Source: Xenococcus sp039190385 (GTDB lineage Bacteria; Cyanobacteriota; Cyanobacteriia; Cyanobacteriales; Xenococcaceae). From it: a stretch of 5,052 bases of DNA. The DNA lies in assembly GCA_039190385.1 (NCBI GenBank), contig JBCCYD010000454.1, forward strand, positions 1-5,052, in the 5' to 3' direction. The notes beneath the pieces were generated by a model, which worked only from the letters and a program-made list of their open reading frames with translations, did no database searches and was not told where the DNA came from. Positions 1 through 4,958 of this stretch are shown in pieces (position 1 is the stretch's first letter; the number at the start of each line of letters is the position of its first letter). Both the position numbers and the translations under genes were made by a program.

Positions 1-1
1 A

Positions 2-2095
2 GTGTTTATGGTCAAGCCACTGTTGCGGGTTAGACCTGGATCAAAATCCTACTCCCTAGAAATTTCGGCTAAAGAAGAACCAGAATTATTTAAATTCATT
101 TATCGTTTGGCCGATGAAGCTCAAGCACCTCGTCCTCATAAGGTTTTCTTGTCGGCCAATGTTAATGCCGCAGTTTTTTATGATATTTCAATTCTCAATT
201 TATTCTTTTCTTCGAAGAAAAACCTAGAAATTGGTTTAGGTTTAGTTAATGTTCTCACTTTAGGTGAGTTGAAAGCTGTCTTGGCTCACGAATTTGGCCA
301 TTTTGCTCAACGTTCGATGAAAGTATCTCATTGGGTTTATATTACTCATCAAATTATCTCTCATATAGTAGGAGAGCGAGATATTTTAGATAAATTTTTG
401 AGAGGCTTATCTCGTTTTGATATTCGCATTGCCTGGATTGGTTGGCTTTTATCTTTGATTGTCTGGTCAATCCGTTCCCTTTTAGAAACAGCCTTTTTAT
501 GGCTATTAATTGCCCAGCGTGCTTTATCGCGAGAAATGGAATTTCAGGCAGATTTGGTAGCAGTTTCTCTTACTGGGAGTGATGCTCTGATTCATGCTTT
601 ATATAAAGCTCATGTGGCGGATTATGCTTGGGAGCGGAGTTTGAGTTTTTCTAGCTCAGAACTGAATAGCGATCGCCTAGTGACAGATTTATACACCATC
701 CAAACCCATATTATTGAAAAGATTAGAACCATTCTTAACGATCCTGAATATGGCAACGTTCCTGATATCCCCCAAAATAATCCGGAAAGTCATCGCTTAT
801 TTGAAACCGCGATCGCGGAGCCACCGCAAATGTGGGCGACGCACCCTTCCAATATAGATCGAGAAAAGAACGCGAAAAGAATCTATGTGGCTAATAAGTT
901 GGATGATCGTCCTGCTTGGACTTTATTCGCCCATAGTAACGAGATGCGTCGCAAGATGAGTAAGCATCTGATTCAATTAGCATCTCCGCCGAAAGAAGCT
1001 AAATGGGTTAACATCAAAAACTCTATTGAACAATTAGATCTCAAATATGCGCGTTTTTATTTCGATCCGGCTTACCAAGGTAATTATCTGGGACGTTCTA
1101 TCGTACGTTATGCAGCTACTACTAAAGATTTATATGAATCTTCTAGTCAAGAATCTGATTTAGACCAATCTTTAGCTGCTTTATATCCAGAATCTCTCAA
1201 AGGTGATCTAGAAAGACTAAAAGTTTTAGAAAACGAAAAAGCTTCACTTAGAGCTTTACAGGAAGGTCATGCTAAAGCTCCTGATGGGATCATTAGACAT
1301 CGAGGGAAAACAATTTCTCGTTTCGATTTACCTTCTGCGATCGCGGCGGTGAATGTCGAGTTAAGAGCGGTTCAAGGTCGAATACTATCTCATGATCGTC
1401 TTTGTCGCACAACTCACCGCAATATTGCTATCAAAATGGGATATGGCTGGGAGAAATATTTAGTTGGTTTGCTGGAAATATTGCACTACACAGACCATAC
1501 CGCAGCTAATTTGGAAGATGTGTTGGGTTATTTGGGCAATGTATATCAGGTGATTACAGCAGATAATAATATTAGTAAACGGGAATTAAAACGCTTGTTG
1601 GTAGCTTCTGCGGAGGTTGATCGAGTTTTAGCTAAAGTATATGAGGAGAGTAAATTAGTGGAACTTGATTCCTCTATCTCCCAAAACTTTGATAATTTAA
1701 CTTGGTCAGAAATGTTAGGTAAGTTGGAGTTGCCACCGCCAGATCAAAATAATATTGGTCAATGGATTTCTGTTATTAGTTCTTGGGTTTACAGAGCAAT
1801 AAATACTCTATCTGCTGTACAAACGGAGGCATTGGAACAGCTATTGCGTTCAGAAGCTATGTTAGCGGATGCTTATCGCTCGTCAGAAAAGCTTTCTCCC
1901 GCGCCTGCTGCTTCTCAAGTGCCCGAAGAATACACTGTTCTTTTACCCGGGAAAGAGCGTAAACGACAAACTCGTCTTGGTTGGTGGGATAGTTTCCAAA
2001 CCGCAGATGGTTCGATCGCCCAAGTTTTAAGGTTATTGGTTGCGGGAACGATTATGGCTTCTGTTCCGATGGCTGTATATGCATTGGGTCTTTGA
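2..2095 (+). CDS. M48-family membrane zinc metallopeptidase, 5'-partial
   Basis: Large M48-type zinc endopeptidase, 697 residues visible. The reading frame is open to the window edge. The GTG at its first codon is probably not the true start, because M48 proteins of this type normally carry a membrane segment before the FMxKPLL-like stretch seen here. The zinc site is HEFGH at residues 96-100 (H96, H100 ligands, E97 catalytic), with the third ligand probably E180 in the SREMEFQAD motif typical of the family. A hydrophobic stretch at about 143-172 sits between these motifs, as in HtpX/Ste24-like peptidases, and a second one at about 671-697 ends the protein, so it is probably an inner- or thylakoid-membrane enzyme. 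The long helical region at about 330-650 is an extension I cannot assign; residues about 518-531 (ADNNISKRELKRLL) faintly resemble a TerB-like acidic motif. The substrate is unknown; membrane protein quality control is a family-based inference. Confidence 0.9.
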   Translation: MFMVKPLLRVRPGSKSYSLEISAKEEPELFKFIYRLADEAQAPRPHKVFLSANVNAAVFYDISILNLFFSSKKNLEIGLGLVNVLTLGELKAVLAHEFGHFAQRSMKVSHWVYITHQIISHIVGERDILDKFLRGLSRFDIRIAWIGWLLSLIVWSIRSLLETAFLWLLIAQRALSREMEFQADLVAVSLTGSDALIHALYKAHVADYAWERSLSFSSSELNSDRLVTDLYTIQTHIIEKIRTILNDPEYGNVPDIPQNNPESHRLFETAIAEPPQMWATHPSNIDREKNAKRIYVANKLDDRPAWTLFAHSNEMRRKMSKHLIQLASPPKEAKWVNIKNSIEQLDLKYARFYFDPAYQGNYLGRSIVRYAATTKDLYESSSQESDLDQSLAALYPESLKGDLERLKVLENEKASLRALQEGHAKAPDGIIRHRGKTISRFDLPSAIAAVNVELRAVQGRILSHDRLCRTTHRNIAIKMGYGWEKYLVGLLEILHYTDHTAANLEDVLGYLGNVYQVITADNNISKRELKRLLVASAEVDRVLAKVYEESKLVELDSSISQNFDNLTWSEMLGKLELPPPDQNNIGQWISVISSWVYRAINTLSAVQTEALEQLLRSEAMLADAYRSSEKLSPAPAASQVPEEYTVLLPGKERKRQTRLGWWDSFQTADGSIAQVLRLLVAGTIMASVPMAVYALGL

Positions 2096-2166
2096 GCACT
2101 TGAATTCTGTCCTGTGGTACGTCAAAATGTAACACTGATACCTCTTTTCCGAAAAATAATTTAAAT
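2096..2166. other. M48-trpC intergenic gap
   Basis: This 71-bp spacer separates the peptidase from trpC. I see no GC-rich stem with a T-run that would act as an intrinsic terminator. A TTGAAT hexamer at 2100-2105 could serve as a -35 element, but nothing at the proper distance resembles a good -10 box. There is no clear Shine-Dalgarno sequence before the trpC ATG. Whether trpC is co-transcribed with the peptidase or has its own promoter cannot be decided from the sequence. Confidence 0.4.
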
Positions 2167-3051
2167 ATGGTCAAAATTAGAAGAATTAATCCTAATCCGC
2201 AGGTGAATACTGGGGAAGTTGTTTATCAAAGTGATATTCCTAATAGTGAACCACAAAATATTTTGGAGGAGATTGTTTGGCACAAAGAAGCTGAAATCGA
2301 TAAGATGCGCGATCGCTTGCCCTTGATGAAGTTACGTCAGCAAGTGACAACGGTGGAGCCGCCGAAGGATTTTTTGGGGGCTTTGCGTAATGCGAAGACG
2401 AATCCGGCTTTGATTGCTGAGGTGAAAAAGGCTTCTCCTTCTAAGGGGATTATTCGGGCAGATTTTAATCCTGCCGCGATCGCGAAAGATTATGAAATTG
2501 CTGGTGCTAGTTGTTTATCTGTTTTAACGGATAGCAAGTTTTTTCAGGGTAGTTTCGAGAACCTTAGTTTGGTTCGTCAAACTGTGGATTTACCTTTGCT
2601 CTGCAAGGAGTTTATTATTTATCCCTATCAAATCTATTTTGCTCGGGCTAAAGGTGCGGATGCGGTATTGTTGATTGCGGCTATTTTGACGGATCAGGAT
2701 TTGAAGTATTTTGTCAAGATTGTCCAGTCTGTGGGAATGACTCCTTTGATTGAGGTTCATACTTTAGAGGAGTTGGATCGGGTTCTCGCGATCGATGGTG
2801 TTAGTTTGGTGGGAATTAATAATCGTAATTTACAGGATTTTTCTGTTAGTTTATCGACGACCAAGGATATTTTGTCTGCGAGAAAAGATGTTTTACAAGA
2901 GCGGAATATTTTGGTTGTTAGTGAATCCGGTTTGCATAAGTCAGAGGATCTAGATTTTGTGAAGGATGCTGGTGCTAGGGCGGTTTTGATTGGAGAGTCT
3001 TTGGTTAAGCAAAGTGATATTCAAGCAGCAGTTAAAGGTTTGTTTTCTTGA
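2167..3051 (+). CDS. trpC: Indole-3-glycerol-phosphate synthase
   Basis: Catalyses ring closure of 1-(2-carboxyphenylamino)-1-deoxyribulose 5-phosphate to indole-3-glycerol phosphate, the fourth step of tryptophan synthesis, in the cytoplasm. The 294-residue protein is a complete (beta/alpha)8 barrel. Catalytic and binding residues are in place by motif comparison with the Sulfolobus enzyme: E85 and K87 in AEVKKASPSKG (E51/K53), K147 in LLCKEFI (K110), E196 in PLIEVHT (E159), N219 in GINNRNL (N180), and E253/S254 in SESG (E210/S211). The phosphate-binding loop GARAVLIGESLV lies near the C-terminus. The ATG was chosen because the first 35 residues (KIRR.NPNP... ILEEIVWHKE) match the N-terminal extension common in cyanobacterial TrpC. 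No other trp gene is adjacent, which is usual for cyanobacteria, where trp genes are scattered. It marks the end of the housekeeping part of the window. Confidence 0.97.
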   Translation: MVKIRRINPNPQVNTGEVVYQSDIPNSEPQNILEEIVWHKEAEIDKMRDRLPLMKLRQQVTTVEPPKDFLGALRNAKTNPALIAEVKKASPSKGIIRADFNPAAIAKDYEIAGASCLSVLTDSKFFQGSFENLSLVRQTVDLPLLCKEFIIYPYQIYFARAKGADAVLLIAAILTDQDLKYFVKIVQSVGMTPLIEVHTLEELDRVLAIDGVSLVGINNRNLQDFSVSLSTTKDILSARKDVLQERNILVVSESGLHKSEDLDFVKDAGARAVLIGESLVKQSDIQAAVKGLFS

Positions 3052-3076
3052 CTACATAAAGTAAGTATCTTATAGT

Positions 3077-3196
3077 CTGCGATCGCATTTCTTCAATGTA
3101 ATAGAGGATTCGCGATCGCGCTTCAGAATAAGACTGTAGAGATTGAGAAAGAAGTGACGAATATTTCCATGTAATCAGAAACAATAGACCAATTTT
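3077..3196 (+). repeat. Intergenic repeat, copy A (HIP1-paired)
   Basis: First of three related repeats in the TA island. It begins with two HIP1 octamers (3079-3086 and 3112-3119) around a 25-nt spacer. The octamers are self-complementary and so could also pair with each other as a stem-loop. Positions 3083-3123 are identical over 41 bases to 3833-3873 (copy B), and similarity continues with about five mismatches to 3147. Copy C (4436-4551) is more divergent on the left but aligns without gaps over the right-hand 70 or so bases. The right part overlaps a decayed nucleotidyltransferase reading frame, described separately. Confidence 0.85.
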
Positions 3197-3267
3197 GCAA
3201 GCGTTATCATGTTCAGCAACACACTATAATTTATGGTGTTGATTATGGTGCCAAAAATATTGATTAA
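3121..3267 (+). pseudogene. Relic of MNT-type nucleotidyltransferase N-terminus (copy A)
   Basis: Read in frame from 3121, this stretch gives QNKTVEIEKEVTNISM, a stop (TAA 3172-3174), then SETIDQFCKRYHVQQHTIIY followed by G and V, ending at TAA 3265-3267. The segment S-E-x-I-x-x-F-C-x-x-x-H-[IV] followed by a hydrophobic strand and a G is the usual N-terminus of minimal nucleotidyltransferases (MNT/MntA), antitoxin partners of HEPN toxins. The catalytic GSxxR...DxD region is missing. The first codon is CTT where copy C has GTG, and the internal stop replaces a CCA (proline) codon preserved in copy C. It is therefore a non-functional fragment lying just upstream of the RHH/MazF operon. The family assignment is from motif memory and would need a profile search. 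Confidence 0.55.
3217..3250 (+). promoter_or_regulatory. Candidate promoter and operator of the RHH/MazF operon
   Basis: A perfect -10 hexamer TATAAT lies at 3225-3230, 40 bp before the antitoxin ATG. No good -35 is found: TTATCA at 3204-3209 is only 15 bp upstream. The -10 box sits inside an inverted repeat, CAACAC (3217-3222) and GTGTTG (3236-3241). A direct repeat TTATGGTG occurs at 3231-3238 and 3243-3250, 12 bp apart. RHH antitoxins usually repress their own operon by binding short repeats at the promoter, so this is a plausible autoregulatory operator (inference). No Shine-Dalgarno sequence precedes the ATG at 3270. Confidence 0.4.
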
Positions 3268-3269
3268 TT

Positions 3270-3503
3270 ATGCCTACTAAAAGTATTAATATCACCCTTA
3301 ATCGAGAAGTATTAGCTCAATTAGATATTCTGGTAGCGAATAAAAGATATGCCAATCGTAGTCGGATGATTGAAGAAGCGATCAAAGAAAAGCTTCAGGC
3401 ATTAGATGAGGAAGTAATTGGCGAACAAGCAAAACTACTGAATCAAGAGGAATCAGAGGAATGGCTAGAAGGAGAACTTGAACTGTGGCAAGAAGAATAC
3501 TAA
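3270..3503 (+). CDS. Ribbon-helix-helix (CopG-type) antitoxin
   Basis: A 77-residue protein. Its N-terminus (TKSINITLNREVLAQLDILV) forms the beta strand and first helix of a ribbon-helix-helix DNA-binding fold, followed by the second helix around RSRMIEEAIKEKLQAL (about residues 31-46). The C-terminal tail (about 47-77) is strongly acidic and rich in Glu, Leu and Trp, as expected for the disordered segment that wraps around and blocks a MazF-type toxin. The gene overlaps the toxin start by 19 bp, so the two are probably translationally coupled in one operon. Predicted role: neutralise the downstream MazF toxin and repress the operon. It is the RHH type rather than the AbrB-type MazE, hence no gene symbol. 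It appears intact. Confidence 0.87.
   Translation: MPTKSINITLNREVLAQLDILVANKRYANRSRMIEEAIKEKLQALDEEVIGEQAKLLNQEESEEWLEGELELWQEEY
3469..3474 (+). promoter_or_regulatory. Ribosome binding site for the MazF toxin
   Basis: AAGGAG inside the antitoxin coding region, 10 nt before the GTG at 3485. It is the clearest Shine-Dalgarno sequence in the island and supports the GTG start of the toxin. Confidence 0.6.
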
Positions 3504-3829
3504 AAAAAGGAATTTACTGGGCAAAACTCGATCCCACAATCGGGACAGAACAAGCAGGAACAAGACCTGTATTAGTAGTGAGCATCGATTCGTTCAACAA
3601 AAATAGTAATAGCGCGATCGCTTTTGCCATCACCAGCAAAAAACCAAAAGTTAGTTATCCGCTCGTGCTTGAATTGCCTACAAAATTGCTACCTAAGCCT
3701 TCGTGGGTAAAAATAACTCAAATCCGTACTTTAAGCTCAGAAAGAATAGGAAGTTTTATTGCTAGTATCAATGATGAGTATTTCGAGCAGGTAATGTCTG
3801 GGTTTAATCGATTATGCGGATTTAGATAG
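3485..3829 (+). CDS. mazF: MazF/PemK-family endoribonuclease toxin
   Basis: A 114-residue MazF-type toxin, predicted to be a sequence-specific mRNA interferase acting in the cytoplasm when the antitoxin is degraded. Family landmarks are all present: G9-IYWAKLDPTIGTEQAGTRPV at the N-terminus, VVSIDSFN, the ITS motif at 49-51, and WVKITQIRTLSSERI near 70-90. R27 (in GTRP) and T50 (in ITS) are 23 residues apart, as are the catalytic R25/T48 of Bacillus subtilis MazF, so activity looks preserved. Length is normal for the family. The GTG start is preferred because AAGGAG lies 10 nt upstream and the residues before G9 fit the family. It overlaps the antitoxin by 19 bp. The TAG stop (3827-3829) lies only 3 bp before the 41-bp identity block of repeat B. 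An internal HIP1 site (3614-3621) shows some residence time in the host lineage. Confidence 0.93.
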   Translation: MARRILKKGIYWAKLDPTIGTEQAGTRPVLVVSIDSFNKNSNSAIAFAITSKKPKVSYPLVLELPTKLLPKPSWVKITQIRTLSSERIGSFIASINDEYFEQVMSGFNRLCGFR

Positions 3830-3897
3830 TGCTCGCATTTCTTCAATGTAATAGAGGATTCGCGATCGCGCTTAGTAATAAGATTGTAGAAATTGAG
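3830..3897 (+). repeat. Intergenic repeat, copy B
   Basis: Starts right behind the MazF stop codon. Positions 3833-3873 are identical to 3083-3123 of copy A; 3874-3897 match 3124-3147 with five mismatches, about 92% identity over 65 bases. The left HIP1 octamer has lost two bases (TGCTCGC against TGCGATCGC), while the right one (3862-3869) is intact. Similarity stops abruptly at ATTGAG (3897); copies A and C continue with AAA-rich sequence, whereas here a different 59-bp leader of hicA follows. The break marks a likely recombination or deletion junction. Confidence 0.85.
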
Positions 3898-3956
3898 TTT
3901 GAAAGGTATTTTTATAAAACAAAAACTGATGCTGATGCTCACATGCTTGGCTTCTT

Positions 3957-4160
3957 ATGAAAAAGAAAAAATTACTAGAAAAGATCTTATCTGGCTCAAA
4001 AAATATTCGATTTTATGAAATGGTTTCATTGATCGAAGCTTTTGGATTTAGATTGGATCGCTTTAATAGTAGCCATCATATTTTTAAACATCCCGATATT
4101 ATTGGAATTGTTAATATTCAAAATCGTGAAGGAAAAGTTCAACCCTACCAAATACGTTAG
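3957..4160 (+). CDS. hicA: HicA-family toxin, truncated by an in-frame stop
   Basis: HicA toxins are small double-stranded-RNA-binding-like ribonucleases that cut mRNA and depend on a conserved histidine. The 67 residues seen here keep the N-terminal helix (KKLLEKILSGSKNIRFYEMV), the GFRLDRFNSSHHIFKHP strand region with the probable catalytic H40, and the following VNIQNREGK.QPYQIR segment. The usual GSHH is SSHH here. The frame ends at TAG 4158-4160, but the same frame goes on as FLALVEENNLTLEE, the expected C-terminal helix, so the gene probably was 82 codons long. Loss of that helix probably weakens or removes toxicity; this is inference, and a sequencing error or stop read-through remains possible. 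No convincing Shine-Dalgarno precedes the ATG; a TATAAA at 3913-3918 could be a -10 box but has no good -35. Partner hicB follows directly. Confidence 0.82.
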   Translation: MKKKKLLEKILSGSKNIRFYEMVSLIEAFGFRLDRFNSSHHIFKHPDIIGIVNIQNREGKVQPYQIR

Positions 4161-4205
4161 TTTTTGGCATTAGTCGAAGAAAACAATCTTACCTTAGAAG
4201 AATAG
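4161..4205 (+). pseudogene. hicA: Untranslated C-terminal remnant of hicA
   Basis: This is the continuation of the HicA frame after the premature TAG. It encodes FLALVEENNLTLEE and then a natural TAG stop at 4203-4205, two bases before the hicB ATG. The residues fit the C-terminal helix of HicA proteins (Q-F-L-x-L-V-E pattern), with the first expected residue, Gln (CAG), being the codon now read as TAG. A single C-to-T change would explain it. Confidence 0.72.
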
Positions 4206-4207
4206 TT

Positions 4208-4429
4208 ATGAGATATTATCATATAAATATTTTTTATAGTGAAGAAGATGAGGCATATATTGCTGATATACCTGATCTAAAATATTGTTCTGCTGCTGGT
4301 GATACACCACAAGAAGCATTGCAAGAAGTTCTAATTGCCAAACAAGCATGGCTAGAATCAGTAAAACTAGACAATAAGCCAATTCCAGAACCTAAGTATA
4401 AGCCTGTTATATACCAGGTTGTTGCCTAA
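4208..4429 (+). CDS. hicB: HicB-family antitoxin (short form)
   Basis: A 73-residue protein with the HicB N-terminal fold: a YYHINIFYSEEDEAYIADIPDLKYCSAAGDTPQEAL core (about residues 3-38), where the GYxADxPDL-type strand and the TPxEAL helix start are the family signature, followed by a helix with KQAWLESVK. It ends in PIPEPKYKPVIYQVVA, the usual end of the short cyanobacterial forms, and lacks the C-terminal HTH or RHH DNA-binding domain of longer HicB proteins, so operon autoregulation by this protein is uncertain. It presumably folds on HicA to block its active site. The gene lies 47 bp after the premature hicA stop, or 2 bp after the original one, so it was an operon partner. It looks intact although its toxin is damaged. 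Confidence 0.88.
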   Translation: MRYYHINIFYSEEDEAYIADIPDLKYCSAAGDTPQEALQEVLIAKQAWLESVKLDNKPIPEPKYKPVIYQVVA

Positions 4430-4435
4430 CTGAAC

Positions 4436-4551
4436 TTGCGATCGCGTTTTTCAGTAAAATAAGAACCGCGATCGCGTGCAGAATAAGATTATCGAGATTG
4501 AGAAAAAAGTGATTAATATTACTATTCCATCAGAAAAAAATAGCCTAATTT
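4436..4551 (+). repeat. Intergenic repeat, copy C (diverged)
   Basis: Follows hicB. As in copy A, two HIP1 octamers (4438-4445 and 4468-4475) flank an AT-rich spacer, here 22 nt instead of 25, and the sequence between them has diverged. From CAGAATAAGA (4479) on it aligns without gaps with copy A (from 3124) through ATTGAGAAA and AATATT to TCAGAAA, then similarity fades near AATTT (about 4551 against 3196). The right-hand part encodes the nucleotidyltransferase-like N-terminus listed separately. Confidence 0.75.
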
Positions 4552-4553
4552 AA
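4476..4553 (+). pseudogene. Relic of MNT-type nucleotidyltransferase start (copy C)
   Basis: From GTG 4476 the frame reads VQNKIIEIEKKVINITIPSE and then KNSLI before TAA at 4551-4553, 25 codons. It aligns codon for codon with the copy A relic for the first 20 positions, including the IPSE segment that normally leads into the FC...H helix of minimal nucleotidyltransferases. Here the frame is lost right after that segment, so the catalytic domain is absent. On its own this fragment would be unrecognisable; the assignment depends on copy A, which continues further. Confidence 0.45.
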
Positions 4554-4634
4554 ATGTCCTCTATTATTCAAAAATGGTCCTTTTTTGGCTCTGTTTTACG
4601 TGTTGATTTTTTCTGAAGAGTGATATAGATATTT
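4554..4634. other. Unassigned AT-rich spacer between repeat C and the HEPN relic
   Basis: No reading frame of note. The spacer holds T-rich tracts (4581-4586, 4607-4612). TTTTTTCTGA at 4607-4616 is the reverse complement of TCAGAAAAAA at 4530-4539 in repeat C. The GGCTCTGTTTTACG stretch near 4587-4600 looks like it could be the end of a lost insertion sequence, but I cannot name a family. It lies between the ends of two convergent gene remnants. Confidence 0.3.
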
Positions 4635-4868
4635 TCATTGTAAAGTTTGTAATGCCGTTAGTAGTTCGGGAATTTCATCGGTGATAATGCTCCAAATGAT
4701 TTCATTATCTATGCCAAGGTATCCATGAATAATGCGGTTACGAGTAGCAATCATCTGTCGCCAAGGGATTTCAGGGTGATTAGTTCGAATTTCTTGGGGA
4801 ATATGAGTTGCTGCTTTGCCGATCAATTCCAAGTTTCTCAGGGTTGCATCGTAGTAGGGATCATTGTT
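4635..4868 (-). pseudogene. HEPN (DUF86/HepT-like) toxin, 5'-truncated
   Basis: The C-terminal two thirds of a HEPN RNase toxin of the HEPN/MNT system. In frame it reads NNDPYYDATLRNLELIGKAA, then the conserved HIPQEIR...HPEIPWRQMIATRNRIIHGYLGIDN and a C-terminal helix ending LLTALQTLQ. The active motif RX4HXY is intact as R-NRII-H-G-Y; in HepT-type toxins the Arg and His are needed for RNA cleavage and the Tyr is the residue modified by the MntA antitoxin. Full-length relatives are about 110-120 residues; here the frame is closed by TAG at 4872-4874 and no ATG follows it. The only plausible start left is TTG at 4830-4832, giving 65 residues without the first helices. The break in similarity coincides with the edge of the IS630-type element. 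The partner nucleotidyltransferase, normally upstream, is absent from this side. Confidence 0.8.
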
Positions 4869-4916
4869 ATACTACCAGCGGCTAAATACTGGACTTTTGT
4901 GAGAGACTATAAGGTA

Positions 4917-4944
4917 TTGTAAAACTGCAATATTAAACTAAAAT
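4917..4944 (+). promoter_or_regulatory. Possible transposase promoter
   Basis: TTGTAA (4917-4922) and TAAAAT (4939-4944) are separated by 16 bp and lie 14 bp before the transposase ATG. The -10 matches the consensus in five of six positions and the -35 in four. The short leader leaves little room for a ribosome binding site, so confidence is low. Confidence 0.3.
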
Positions 4945-4958
4945 AGAGTGTCGAAAAT

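Noticed and set aside
1551..1592. A calcium-binding EF-hand in the M48 C-terminal region (ADNNISKRELKRLL)
   Set aside because: The loop lacks the regularly spaced Asp/Asn and Gly residues. At most it is a faint TerB-like acidic motif.
2100..2141. A sigma-70-like promoter upstream of trpC (TTGAAT with TGTAAC or TGATAC)
   Set aside because: Spacing and -10 quality are poor, and neither combination is convincing.
3062..3077. A terminator after trpC in the TAAG-TAT-CTTA region
   Set aside because: The stem is only 4 bp, AT-rich and without a T-run, so it would be very weak.
3718..3942. A 74-codon minus-strand reading frame over the end of mazF and repeat B
   Set aside because: It lies antisense to the well-supported MazF coding region and across a repeat. 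Its translation shows no recognisable domain.
3270..4429. RHH/MazF plus HicAB plus HEPN as one new multi-gene defence operon
   Set aside because: Each pair is a known, self-contained TA type. They are separated by repeats, hicA and the HEPN gene are damaged, and the HEPN relic is on the opposite strand. Co-occurrence is better explained by accumulation in a permissive intergenic region.
3077..4551. The three spaced repeats as a CRISPR array
   Set aside because: There are only three copies of unequal length, diverged, with complete genes between them. There is no short regular repeat-spacer pattern and no cas gene.
4725..4922. A 65-codon plus-strand reading frame over the HEPN relic
   Set aside because: It is antisense to the conserved HEPN frame, crosses the presumed IS junction and has no family features.
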